DNA of 64,000 nucleotides from Candidatus Hikarchaeia archaeon HikBin5 (GCA_009889625.1 WTZU01000001.1:78574-142573); one strand, 5' to 3'. Shown: positions 10,323 through 20,242, numbered from the stretch's first letter. Notes: generated from the letters alone by a model not told the origin. Numbers and translations are program-made.

Positions 10323-11635
10323 TGCTCCCCTCTCTACCCGAAGAGCGTGTAATGGGAATAGACCATTTCATAAGTAATCATGAGGGCATTGGTGGCACCT
10401 TGCGTAATGAACCCGAAGATTTCAAAGTCCACGAAATTGAGAATCTAAACTATAAGCCACTCTCTGTAGATTCCTCAATATATCCTTATCTCATTTTCCG
10501 AGCCACTCTTTTAAATTGGGATACAAATTCTTTTTCCCGAGAATTATCTTCATGTCTATCTATCCCCCCGAATCATATCTCCTGGGCAGGAACAAAAGAT
10601 AAACGTGCACTTACTACTCAATTATTTTCTATAAAAAAACTTAGCAACGATGCCCTCCCTCCAATACCTGAAACTACCACACAACCGATCGGACGTATGG
10701 GGCGGAATCTGCTGTTTGGAGATCTAGTTGGAAACCATTTTGACATCACCGTTCGTGAACATACATCCACTGATAATATCTCTCCCATCTCCAACGAACT
10801 CCGCGATTTTGGAAATGGGGTATTGTCATTCCCTAATTACTTTGGTCATCAACGCTTCGGTTCTATTCGACCAATAACTCATATTGTGGGTCTCCAGATA
10901 GCCCAAGGAAATTGGAAAAAAGCACTTATGTCCTATTTGGGAAATCCACACCCTTCCGAACCTGTAGAAACACGAGAAGCCCGGAATTTGGTTCAATCAA
11001 CCCAAGATTGGGAGCTCGCCCTATCCACCTTCCCAAAGTGGTTATATTATGAACGTAATATGTTAAAATCTTTAATCGGCACCGGAGGGGCCACAGAGCT
11101 AGACTACCGAATTGCATTGGAAACTTTGCCTCGGAATTTACAATTGCTCTTGACCCACGCGGCCCAGTCTTACCTTTTCAATCGAATTTTAAGCTATAGG
11201 CTGGATCAGAAATTAACTTTTCATACTGCCATTGTGGGGGACACGGTTTGCTTTTCAGAAAAAATAAAAGGAGTGAATCTTCCCGTTATTAACAAATCCC
11301 AAGTTGCCACACCAAAAAATTTGAATTCCATCAATCGACACCTTTCTCAAAATAGGGCATTCATCGTAGCCCCTCTTATCGGGTCTCAAACCATATTGGC
11401 CGATGGTATCCCTGGAGAAATAGAACAAATGGTCCTCTCTGAAGTAGGACTCTCTACCTATAGTTTTGATCTACCCGGTCTATTCCGTTCCACTGGCACA
11501 CTACGGCCTATATTGGCCAAAACTAAACTAGAATTCCAAGAAGATCCTCTTACCTTTTCATTCGACCTCCCTCGTGGCAGCTATGCAACCATTTTCCTTC
11601 GAGAGTATCTGAAATCATTACCTTCTCAAATGTAA
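10322..11635 (+). CDS. truD: tRNA pseudouridine(13) synthase TruD
   Basis: 'GTKDKRALTTQLFSI', 'NYFGHQRFG', C-terminal 'FDLPRGSYATIFLREYLK'. Confidence 0.95.
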   Translation: MLPSLPEERVMGIDHFISNHEGIGGTLRNEPEDFKVHEIENLNYKPLSVDSSIYPYLIFRATLLNWDTNSFSRELSSCLSIPPNHISWAGTKDKRALTTQLFSIKKLSNDALPPIPETTTQPIGRMGRNLLFGDLVGNHFDITVREHTSTDNISPISNELRDFGNGVLSFPNYFGHQRFGSIRPITHIVGLQIAQGNWKKALMSYLGNPHPSEPVETREARNLVQSTQDWELALSTFPKWLYYERNMLKSLIGTGGATELDYRIALETLPRNLQLLLTHAAQSYLFNRILSYRLDQKLTFHTAIVGDTVCFSEKIKGVNLPVINKSQVATPKNLNSINRHLSQNRAFIVAPLIGSQTILADGIPGEIEQMVLSEVGLSTYSFDLPGLFRSTGTLRPILAKTKLEFQEDPLTFSFDLPRGSYATIFLREYLKSLPSQM

Positions 11636-11637
11636 TC

Positions 11638-12744
11638 TCACTCCTTTTTGTACATAGTTAATCCAATTACTAATATTACAAACCCAGTGAGAATGATAAA
11701 TTGCATATATGGTTCACTCGATATGGCCTCAATAGAACTAATATCTGACCCATCTGAATTTCTTTCCGATGGAAGTTGTTTCTTTCCTCCTGTATTGTAT
11801 TCTTGATAAATTTCTTGTGATATTTTTTCAATCGCAAGAACTATTCTAGGTGCTGGCTGATTCAAATGTTCTACTTCTACTACAATAACTCGCCCATTCA
11901 TACTTGCGTTTGATTTTTGTATAATTTCATCATTCTTTATTCCTTCAACCTCATCAGAATTGATCATGATCCATTCCGGTTTTCCCTCTACTATCAATTC
12001 CTTATTGAGTTGTCTGTACCCTTCAATACCCATTAATTTGGCACTATTTTTTGCCCCTGCCATTTCAATCACTTCATCTATCAAAGTCCCATCTCCTGCA
12101 GTCCATCCATAAAACACGTATAGAATTGTAGGACTTTCTCCATTATGGGCTCCTTCGGAAATCCCCTCGCCGCGATAAATCCCATTCAAAGTTGATTCCA
12201 TCCATTCAATAACCTCTTCTGCACCTTCACATTCCCCTGATAAACGTCCAATTAATCTAGTCTCTTCAATTATATCTTCAATTGTACTGAGTTCTGAGGA
12301 ATAATATACAATTAAACCCGCTTCTCTAAGTTTTTCCACGGTTTTTTCAGGTATTATACTCGGGGCTAAAACTAGATCTGGCTCCAGCGAAACAACATTT
12401 TCTAAAATAATCTCGCCCTCCAGACTAGAGATCACCTCTTTTTCATCTGCTCCTTCTAGATACTCTGCATAGTGAGTAACCCCTATTATCTTCTCACTAC
12501 CTCCAATCTCCCACATAGTCTGGGAAGCACTCGGGGCGAGACTCACTATCCGTTGTGGCTCTTTCTCAATTTCAATCGTCAGGCCACTAGCATCTATTTC
12601 ACTCATTGGAAATTCACACGAATTTTGCATATTTCCTTGCCCATCCTCGATTCCTACTATCCCAATCACCGAACTAGATGCTATGATGATAATACAACAC
12701 AAGAAAGTCTTCCATTTCATATACTCATATTCGAATTTATGCAA
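11638..12744 (-). CDS. Cobalamin/iron-type ABC transporter substrate-binding protein (helical-backbone, BtuF-like) with C-terminal TM anchor
   Basis: Signal-like N-terminus; 'PQRIVSLAPSASQTMWEIGGSEKIIGVTHYAEYLEG...SLEPDLVLAPS'; C-terminal hydrophobic segment then KKE. Confidence 0.85.
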   Translation of the reverse strand: MHKFEYEYMKWKTFLCCIIIIASSSVIGIVGIEDGQGNMQNSCEFPMSEIDASGLTIEIEKEPQRIVSLAPSASQTMWEIGGSEKIIGVTHYAEYLEGADEKEVISSLEGEIILENVVSLEPDLVLAPSIIPEKTVEKLREAGLIVYYSSELSTIEDIIEETRLIGRLSGECEGAEEVIEWMESTLNGIYRGEGISEGAHNGESPTILYVFYGWTAGDGTLIDEVIEMAGAKNSAKLMGIEGYRQLNKELIVEGKPEWIMINSDEVEGIKNDEIIQKSNASMNGRVIVVEVEHLNQPAPRIVLAIEKISQEIYQEYNTGGKKQLPSERNSDGSDISSIEAISSEPYMQFIILTGFVILVIGLTMYKKE

Positions 12745-12874
12745 TAAAAATGTTATTAATACAATTTATATTGATCTAATTTTTTACCAACATTTTGTAC
12801 CAAAACCCCTCTCCACGAAGTAAACTATCATTTACAAAGTCTCTGCACTTAAAGATACATAATTTGCAGATTCA

Positions 12875-12883
12875 TTTAAAAGG
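12875..12883 (+). promoter_or_regulatory. TATA-like promoter element upstream of rpl37ae-rpoP
   Basis: TTTAAAAGG about 40 nt upstream of the rpl37ae ATG. Confidence 0.4.
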
Positions 12884-12919
12884 GTTTATGTCCAAGTCGC
12901 CGCTACAGATAATCTATCT

Positions 12920-13267
12920 ATGGTAAAAAAATCTGGTTCAGCTGGTAGATTTGGCGCTCGATATGGCCGCGTAGCCCGTCGCCGTGTCTCAGAAGTAGAA
13001 GCCTTAATGCGTGCCGATTACTCTTGTCCCAAATGCGGGGCATCCAAGTCTATCCGCCGTATAAGTACCGGGATTTGGGAGTGCAGAAGAAAAAACTGTG
13101 ATTATAAATTCGCAGGGGGAACATACCGTCCCATCACTCCTAGCGGCCTAGTCAGCAGTCGTTCTATAACTCGTTCTGAAACTTTACCATCTGAAGAATT
13201 ACTTGTTACTGCAGTTCCTTCCAATCTTGGAAACCCCGAATCCCTTTCAGAAGAGGTAGAAGAATAA
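12920..13267 (+). CDS. rpl37ae: Large ribosomal subunit protein eL43 (L37Ae)
   Basis: '[47 protein letters not shown]...[12 protein letters not shown]'. Confidence 0.96.
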   Translation: MVKKSGSAGRFGARYGRVARRRVSEVEALMRADYSCPKCGASKSIRRISTGIWECRRKNCDYKFAGGTYRPITPSGLVSSRSITRSETLPSEELLVTAVPSNLGNPESLSEEVEE

Positions 13268-13401
13268 TGCCATACAAATGCTCTCGCTGCAAGAGGGAGG
13301 TCGACTTAGAAGGCGTATTCGGAGTTAGATGCCCTTTCTGTGGGCATAGGGTTCTTCTCAAAGAACGTAGTCCTTTGATAAGGGAAATGCATATAAAATA
13401 A
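13267..13401 (+). CDS. rpoP: DNA-directed RNA polymerase subunit P (Rpo12)
   Basis: 44-aa ORF missing from supplied track, read by me: [44 protein letters not shown]; CxxC...CPFCGHRVL; overlaps the rpl37ae stop (TAATG). Confidence 0.93.
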   Translation: MPYKCSRCKREVDLEGVFGVRCPFCGHRVLLKERSPLIREMHIK

Positions 13402-13487
13402 ACCCAACAATAGCTTAACTTTCTTTTACAATTCTACTTACTATAGAAAACGTGGGTTTTTGAGTTCAGGACGTTTACCATACTCAA

Positions 13488-13835
13488 ATGTCAGAACAAC
13501 TTACACCCGAGGCCCGAGAAAAATTAGAAAATCTTCAGACATTTCAGTCCAAGGCCCAACAAGTAACTGTACAAAAACATCATACAGAAGCACAATTATC
13601 AGAAAACAAATCCGCCCTATCCATCCTCTCTAAAACCGAAAAAGATGCCATTTTATATCGGCACACAGGAAATCTGTTAATCGAAACGGATCATAAATCT
13701 GCAGAAACCGATCTTAACCAGCGCATTGAAGCACTTGAAGTTCGGTTGCAAACTTTAAATAAACAAAGCGAAAGAATACAAAAACAGTTCGAAACTTTAC
13801 AAAAAGAAATCCAAGAGCTACTAAATATTTCTTAA
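13488..13835 (+). CDS. pfdB: Prefoldin subunit beta
   Basis: Coiled-coil protein; 'LENLQTFQSKAQQVTVQKHHTEAQLSENKSALSIL...LIETDHKSAETDLNQRIEALEVRLQTLNKQ'; in rpl37ae-rpoP neighbourhood. Confidence 0.9.
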   Translation: MSEQLTPEAREKLENLQTFQSKAQQVTVQKHHTEAQLSENKSALSILSKTEKDAILYRHTGNLLIETDHKSAETDLNQRIEALEVRLQTLNKQSERIQKQFETLQKEIQELLNIS

Positions 13836-13850
13836 TTCCCTAACTGATTT

Positions 13851-15785
13851 CTATGCTGCCGCAAACAAGAACATTAATATGCTTATTGATATAGTTGCAA
13901 TTATCATTGCAGCGGCAAGCGCACCGCCCATGGAAATCATGGCATTCGCATGACTCGCAAGTGTTTCTGTCATATCATTTCCAAACACGGTCAATGTTGT
14001 TTTTCTAGATGCCATTCCTGCTGCAATTGGTTCACAGTCTTCTTTTGCTTCTTTTATTAAATGTTGAATCTTGCGTATCAATTCATTATGGGGTATTTTT
14101 TGACCTACCTGATTCACAGCATCAATGGTATTTACAATATGTGTGTCTGTTGTGATTATTTCTATTCTATCTACCAATTCAATTTCTTCCAATATTCTGT
14201 CCCTTAACCCTGGCTCCATGTTATTCCCATCTATCTGGACATATGCCGTAGAATCTTCTTTCGTTCTGACCACTGCTACCCGTATGCCCAATGGACCCAT
14301 TCCATCGGTCAAATCCCATCCCGTTTTATCCCATGCGATTCCCAATTCAAATGGACTTTGACCCTGTTTAATTAATTCTCTACTTATCTCCTTGGCGGAT
14401 TCAAATAAATCAAATGACCTCTGACTACCCGGGGTTATATGTCCCATTTCCCCGTCCCTAGTTCCATTATTACAGTTATGCGCATCGATTAACATAACAT
14501 GTTTTAAACCCTGGCCTCTAGCCTCTGCCATCGCAGATAACCCAACCGCATAATCTATATCGTCCGCACATCCTGGTGAGTAAGTTACTATCAATATGGC
14601 ACTGTCTCCAAACATCTGCCCTATTATCTCAGCTTCACCCACTCTCTTTCTAATACTCTTAGTTGCAGTCTCACATAATTGAATATCCTCTGCCGTACGT
14701 TTTACTACTTCTAGTATTGATTCCACTTCTCGAGAAGTAGTCAGATTAAAATCATGACCTGCAGTTGCATGAGGTGTAAACGCCAATCCTTCCATGCCCT
14801 TCGCAAGACTTTCTGGAAGGTTTCCTCCTCCAATTGTCCCCATTGGCCCCGGATGGAGCATAGGCAATGAAAAACAAGCTTTTTGATTTCCTCCTCTATC
14901 CTGGTAAGACAATACTGTAATTGGAATCACTGCCGATTCACCTATATTTTCAAAGAAATCTTCTAAGCCTTTAGAATCCTCTGCAACATAGTCTATAAAT
15001 CCCCTTATAAAATCAAAACCAGAAATTCCCAATGTTTTGCGCCAAGGCCTATCTATTACTACTATCAATCCCCACACACTCAATGCATACAGTATACTCA
15101 TCCCAACAAGTATCAATATGTCTCCATGCACTCCTATTGATATTATTTCGGTAATGCCATCTTTTGGACCTCTTGCGTACGATTGGAAATATAATTTACC
15201 TGCCCCTGTCCCCTTGATTGGCACGTAGTTATAACCCGTTCCGATAACGAAGTCTAGGCTCTCTCTCTGTACTTGTGAAGCAGAATATATTACCGCAGCA
15301 GTAACGGTTTGGATACTCGCTGGTATACTGGCGACAAATGGATTTCTATGTGATATGGCCATCATAATTGCCAATCTAAACGCGAATATAATCGCAAGAG
15401 ATGTCAGCAGTACTAGATACACGAAACTCTCAATCTGAAATAATAGGTCAATGATATTTGCAAATAACAAACATATTATGACAATTATTTCACAAACAAG
15501 TGCTAGCAGAGAAGATCTATTGTATGTAATTTTCCCACCCAATAGCCGATCAATTGGAGGTGTGAGGAAACTAGCCAATACGGTGGGGACTCCTATGAAA
15601 GATATCCCCATGAACATCCCTTTCAGACTCGAAGAAAAAATAGACATATTTTCTCCCCCAATGCCAAATGCACTAACTCCTACGACTGCAGATAATGCCA
15701 ATGAGAAGAAAACACTAACTTGCCAGTTCGGAGATTTGAACACATATCTAGATAGGTCCGAAAGATTACGTTGAGATGTTGTCAT
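13851..15785 (-). CDS. DUF2070 family membrane protein
   Basis: Multi-TM N-terminus plus soluble domain 'MLHPGPMGTIGGGNLPESLA...PHATAGHDFNLTTSREVE...LIDAHNCN'; position next to prefoldin beta as in haloarchaea. Confidence 0.85.
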   Translation of the reverse strand: MTTSQRNLSDLSRYVFKSPNWQVSVFFSLALSAVVGVSAFGIGGENMSIFSSSLKGMFMGISFIGVPTVLASFLTPPIDRLLGGKITYNRSSLLALVCEIIVIICLLFANIIDLLFQIESFVYLVLLTSLAIIFAFRLAIMMAISHRNPFVASIPASIQTVTAAVIYSASQVQRESLDFVIGTGYNYVPIKGTGAGKLYFQSYARGPKDGITEIISIGVHGDILILVGMSILYALSVWGLIVVIDRPWRKTLGISGFDFIRGFIDYVAEDSKGLEDFFENIGESAVIPITVLSYQDRGGNQKACFSLPMLHPGPMGTIGGGNLPESLAKGMEGLAFTPHATAGHDFNLTTSREVESILEVVKRTAEDIQLCETATKSIRKRVGEAEIIGQMFGDSAILIVTYSPGCADDIDYAVGLSAMAEARGQGLKHVMLIDAHNCNNGTRDGEMGHITPGSQRSFDLFESAKEISRELIKQGQSPFELGIAWDKTGWDLTDGMGPLGIRVAVVRTKEDSTAYVQIDGNNMEPGLRDRILEEIELVDRIEIITTDTHIVNTIDAVNQVGQKIPHNELIRKIQHLIKEAKEDCEPIAAGMASRKTTLTVFGNDMTETLASHANAMISMGGALAAAMIIATISISILMFLFAAA

Positions 15786-15824
15786 TTCCTAATTTCTCCA
15801 TTCCTCATCAAACATATATGTTTA

Positions 15825-16352
15825 CTAATTATTTTTGTATCTTTCTTTTGCAGACTCAAATTTTGTTTCTTTCATTTCTGCATTTTTTCTCTTCCATAGT
15901 AATTCTAATGCTTTTCTATCTGGGGCCGCATTTTCACTGATTATGGCCCCTGATTTATGGACTTTTGCATGACACCATCTACATAGCATAACTGTTATCT
16001 CATGACTTACTCTTCCCTTGCCCATCGCCGCTTTTCTATACGAAAGATGGTGTCTTTCCAATAACGGACGGCTACTATCATGTGCATTAATTTTCTCTTC
16101 CAACCCACAACGAGAGCATCTATTTTCCATCGACCTAAATCTGAAGTAAGGGCAATTTTCCCATCCCCATTTATCTTCTACTACGGGACAAATATATCTT
16201 CTACCTTCAAGCTCCATTTGAAATGCTTCTTCTACGTTACTGTTTTGTAATGCCAAACGACAAAAACCCTCTCCAGTAAGGTGATCGCATTTATCCACAT
16301 ATGCATAAGGATCTTCCACTCCCACTGGGGTTCCTTTTGGTGTCATTTTCAT
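15825..16352 (-). CDS. Haloarchaeal-type conserved protein with HNH-like zinc motifs
   Basis: 'TPKGTPVGVEDPYAYVDKCDHLTGEGFCRLA', 'CSRCGLEEKINAHDSSRPLLERHHLSYRKA...EITVMLCRWCHAKVH'. Confidence 0.7.
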   Translation of the reverse strand: MKMTPKGTPVGVEDPYAYVDKCDHLTGEGFCRLALQNSNVEEAFQMELEGRRYICPVVEDKWGWENCPYFRFRSMENRCSRCGLEEKINAHDSSRPLLERHHLSYRKAAMGKGRVSHEITVMLCRWCHAKVHKSGAIISENAAPDRKALELLWKRKNAEMKETKFESAKERYKNN

Positions 16353-16466
16353 AACACAATACCATTTTTCTTAAACCAGCAAATTTTATTTTCCATCCCT
16401 CTTTGATCTCCTGTATTCATTGCACTTACGCAGCACTCCTTATTCATACTTTGGGTCGAATGGGGT

Positions 16467-16476
16467 AATTTAAATA
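16467..16476 (+). promoter_or_regulatory. TATA-like promoter element upstream of the citramalate/isopropylmalate synthase gene
   Basis: AATTTAAATA about 40 nt upstream of the start codon. Confidence 0.4.
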
Positions 16477-16516
16477 CCTCCTCCGCCCGCTAAATAGTTA
16501 GGGAAAACCATGACCC

Positions 16517-18022
16517 ATGATCGATTTATTAGGGAACTTATCCCAACTTAAAGATAATTCCCCCAAAACCATAGAAATCCTGGACACAACACTCCGCGAT
16601 GGAGAGCAGGCGCCAGGCATCGCACTTACTACAGATGAAAAAGTTTCGATTGCTACAGAACTTGATAATATAGGAGTATCTGTCATAGAAGCAGGCAGTG
16701 CATGTACAGGTCCCAGCGAACGCGATGCAATCAAACAAATAGTAAACGCAGGTCTAAACGCCAAAATAACTAGTTTTGCACGAGGCATCCAATCCGATAT
16801 CGACCACGCATTGGATTGTGGTGTAGACGGAGTAACACTAGTTGTCCCTTCGAGCGATCGCCATGTAACTGACAAAGTTAGAACAACTCGAGAAGATGTT
16901 ATTTCTAGTTCCGTTTCTTTAATTGAATATGCTAAAGATCACGGAATCTGGGTGGAGTTATTGGGGGAAGATGGAAGTAGGGCAAACATAGATTTCCTTA
17001 GAGATTTGATGAACTCCGGAATCGAAGCGGGAGCAGATTGGATTTGCTGGGCAGACACAGTTGGGCACGCTAGTCCCGAACAAGCCTATTTAGCTGTATC
17101 TGAATTCTCTCAAATAGGACCTACTAGCACTCATACCCACGACGATTTGGGACTCGCAATGTCCAATGTTTTGGCAAGCATTGCGGGAGGTGCTTTGATG
17201 GTTCATGCAACAGTAAATGGTATCGGAGAAAGATCTGGAAACGTTGCGCTAGAAGAGGTGGCAATAGCACTGCATCATTGTTACGATATTGATACAGTAA
17301 ATTTAGATGGATTATATGATCTAGCACAGATTGTATCTAGTGCAACTGGTGTTTCCTTGCCACCTAACAAAGCAGTAATTGGAGAAAATGCATTTACCCA
17401 CGAGAGTGGAATCCATACCGATGGGATATTGAAAGATAATAAAATGTATGAGCCATATCCTCCCGAATTAGTTGGTAGGAGTCGCCGCCTTGCCATTGGA
17501 AAACATGTAGGAAGGGCAGGAGCAAAAGCCACGCTTGCAGAGCATGGCATCACCCCCTCCGATGAACAAATTTCTACCATTGTCAACCGTGTCAAATTAC
17601 TCGCAGAAAGAAATAAACGAGTCACTGACGCAGATTTATTGGCAATATCCGACGACGTTTGTGGCACTCCACGTGATCAAAAAATCACTTTGGTTGATCT
17701 AATCGCCGTTAGCGGAGGTGCAACACCAACTGCTAGCATTCGTCTAAATGTGGACGGTGAGGATAGGTCCGGTTCTGGTATTGGGAGTGGCCCTGTTGAC
17801 GCGGCTATTAATGCCGTTCGAGTCGCTCTGAATGATTCTCGCTTTAGCTTAGTTAGTTATCATGTAGATGCTCTAACTGGTGGGACTGACGCATTAGTTA
17901 CAGTCTACGTCGAAGTGGCCCGCGGTGACCGAACAGTCAGTGTGGCTAGTAGCGATTCTGATATAACTCGAGCCAGTGTATCGGCATTGATAGATGGCAT
18001 AGATCGATTGATGTCCGATTAA
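16517..18022 (+). CDS. (R)-citramalate synthase / 2-isopropylmalate synthase family protein
   Basis: 'IEILDTTLRDGEQAPGIALTTDEKVSIA', 'THTHDDLGLAMSNVLASIAGGALMVHATVNGIGERSGNVALEE', 'ESGIHTDGIL', C-terminal LeuA allosteric domain. Confidence 0.92.
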   Translation: MIDLLGNLSQLKDNSPKTIEILDTTLRDGEQAPGIALTTDEKVSIATELDNIGVSVIEAGSACTGPSERDAIKQIVNAGLNAKITSFARGIQSDIDHALDCGVDGVTLVVPSSDRHVTDKVRTTREDVISSSVSLIEYAKDHGIWVELLGEDGSRANIDFLRDLMNSGIEAGADWICWADTVGHASPEQAYLAVSEFSQIGPTSTHTHDDLGLAMSNVLASIAGGALMVHATVNGIGERSGNVALEEVAIALHHCYDIDTVNLDGLYDLAQIVSSATGVSLPPNKAVIGENAFTHESGIHTDGILKDNKMYEPYPPELVGRSRRLAIGKHVGRAGAKATLAEHGITPSDEQISTIVNRVKLLAERNKRVTDADLLAISDDVCGTPRDQKITLVDLIAVSGGATPTASIRLNVDGEDRSGSGIGSGPVDAAINAVRVALNDSRFSLVSYHVDALTGGTDALVTVYVEVARGDRTVSVASSDSDITRASVSALIDGIDRLMSD

Positions 18023-18038
18023 ATCAAAATTTTTTACT

Positions 18039-19220
18039 TCATTTGGCAGCACTTACAATTTTTATAATGTCTCCGTCTTTCAATATCTGATCTTCTGAAA
18101 TTCTTCTATTTAAACGTGCATCAATGGCATATAAATACCCATCTCCTATGTCTGTATGAACTTCATAAGCCAAATCTCTAGGGGTGGATCCATTCTTCAT
18201 AAGATAGGCGTCTGGTAATGTGTTCCCTCTCCCATCTATCCATTTAGCTTCATTTTCTACTGGAAATACTGTTATCATTCCCATCTCTCGATATACTATT
18301 CGGTCTAATGCGTTTTGCAATCCTGTACCTCTATACCTCTCCATCATCTTTCCAATCTCATTCAATCCTTCTTCCTGCTCAGCTGTAATTTCTCCAATAA
18401 TCTCGAATGTTTCATCCCCTGGATCATATTGTATAATTCCCCTTTCACTTCCTTTTCTAAGTATCAATTCATATTGCGAACTAGCTATTAATACATCTTT
18501 TTCAATACCTGTCAATTGCTTAATACTCTCTTCAGGAGCAATGTCTATTTTATTCGCAATAACTATCAGGGGCTTGGACACTTCCCTAAGTAAACAAGCC
18601 AACTGTTCATAATCCCCATCTGCCCATTCGCTTGGCATTGGTGGGTATTCCATTTCCTTCAAACAGTGTAAAATATCCTGGGACTTTATGCCCAATCCCG
18701 AAACCACACTTGCAATTGACGTTTCGATATTGAATTTCGGCCCTCGAGAGGCTCTTTCAATATTTGTCCAATTACGTTTAATCACTCCTGCAAGCCATAA
18801 TTCAATTTCCCTTTTAATGAATGTCAATTCTTGTATTGGGTCATATTTTCCAATTTCTACCAATTCCCCCTCTTCATTAGTCCTGCCTGAAATGTCAATC
18901 AAGTTAATAATAGCATCTGCATTCATTAAATCATCTAGAAATTGATTCCCTAGGCCCCTTCCTAAATGAGCATCGGGGACTAAACCTGCAACATCGATCA
19001 ATTCAATAGGAATGTATCTTTTCCCATTCCGGCAATGGCTATTTCCACATCTTTTTTCTCTATCTACACATGGACATTCTCTGCGAACATAAGCTATCCC
19101 TCTGTTCGCCTTGATAGTAGTAAATGGATACTCTGCAATTTCTATCTCTGCCAAAGTGGCCGCTTTAAAGAATGTAGACTTCCCCGAATTTGGTTTCCCC
19201 GCTAATGCTAAAACGATCAT
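18039..19220 (-). CDS. Obg/YchF-related GTPase with C-terminal TGS domain (archaeal redox-regulated ATPase type)
   Basis: 'LAGKPNSGKSTFFKAAT', 'PFTTIKANRGIAY', 'ELIDVAGLVPDAHLGRGLGNQFLDDL', 'ANKID', TGS C-terminus; Cys-rich insert CPCVDREKRCGNSHC. Confidence 0.92.
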   Translation of the reverse strand: MIVLALAGKPNSGKSTFFKAATLAEIEIAEYPFTTIKANRGIAYVRRECPCVDREKRCGNSHCRNGKRYIPIELIDVAGLVPDAHLGRGLGNQFLDDLMNADAIINLIDISGRTNEEGELVEIGKYDPIQELTFIKREIELWLAGVIKRNWTNIERASRGPKFNIETSIASVVSGLGIKSQDILHCLKEMEYPPMPSEWADGDYEQLACLLREVSKPLIVIANKIDIAPEESIKQLTGIEKDVLIASSQYELILRKGSERGIIQYDPGDETFEIIGEITAEQEEGLNEIGKMMERYRGTGLQNALDRIVYREMGMITVFPVENEAKWIDGRGNTLPDAYLMKNGSTPRDLAYEVHTDIGDGYLYAIDARLNRRISEDQILKDGDIIKIVSAAK

Positions 19221-19261
19221 ATTCTATTACATACCTCTAGGATTTATGTTAAATATCACAT

Positions 19262-20122
19262 TTACTCCTGCGGCTTGCTATCTTTCGATATAATTTGCAT
19301 CCCCTCCCTTGCGCGTATGGTCCCCTCTACACGTGCACCTTCATGAAGCTCAAGTTCGTTGCAAGACACGTCTCCTAGTATATGGGACCTTTCTCTAAGC
19401 ACTACATTTCCTTCTCTGGTAGTAACATCCCCATGTATCCTGGTGCCTTCTCCTATTGTCACATCTTCCCGCGCCCGTATACTCCCAAATAAATTTACAT
19501 CCTCTCCCACTTTTATATCACTAGAGCGAAAATTTCCATGTAGTCTGCATTCATTTTTAATTATCGCAGAAGTGGGGACTCTCCAGATCTCATCTGATAT
19601 GTAGCTACTTCTTGGAATCAACAGGGGATCTTCATCTTTCTCACTCTTGTCCCCTTCAAGAATTTCTGAGAGTAGCTCTTCTGCAGCATCTTCTTCCCCT
19701 AAACGTAACAATTGTGTCAGATACATGAATAAAAATATAATTGTTGGCAATGGGTTCCTTATATTAATCCAACCATTTGCTTCAAATCCTTCTTCAATCT
19801 GAACATCGTCCCCTATGTCTAGATCTCCTCCTACTGCTAATCTCCCCGAAATTCTAACTCTCTCTCCTAAATAAGCATTCTCTCCGACTAGTACATTTCC
19901 CCCAATTTCACACCATATGTCAATTCTACATTCTTTCTCAACTTCTATATCTCCTTCAAAACGAACTCTCTCTCCTACTATTATGTTCTGAGAACGAACT
20001 CCAAAATTAATATTACTCTGGCCTCCTATTATCACATCCCCTGGGGCCACCAAATCCCGCTCTTCTGCAATAGTGCCTGTTGGGATTATAAGGACATCTA
20101 GTGGATCTTCACTAACTGCCAT
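19262..20122 (-). CDS. Bactofilin-like / polymer-forming cytoskeletal protein
   Basis: Repeated beta-helix turns ('IIVGERVRFEGDIEVEKECRI', 'VGENAYLGERVRISGRLAVGGDLDIGDDVQIEEG', 'IHGDVTTREGNVVLRERSHILGDV'). Confidence 0.75.
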   Translation of the reverse strand: MAVSEDPLDVLIIPTGTIAEERDLVAPGDVIIGGQSNINFGVRSQNIIVGERVRFEGDIEVEKECRIDIWCEIGGNVLVGENAYLGERVRISGRLAVGGDLDIGDDVQIEEGFEANGWINIRNPLPTIIFLFMYLTQLLRLGEEDAAEELLSEILEGDKSEKDEDPLLIPRSSYISDEIWRVPTSAIIKNECRLHGNFRSSDIKVGEDVNLFGSIRAREDVTIGEGTRIHGDVTTREGNVVLRERSHILGDVSCNELELHEGARVEGTIRAREGMQIISKDSKPQE

Positions 20123-20242
20123 GCAATTCTTTACATTCGATACCTAATAAAACCCCCGTGTACCATTTCTTTCAATTCATATTGCCTTTATAACTCCTCC
20201 ATCTGATTTCCCCGCCCTCCCTGCGACATGCTTTTGTTCACT

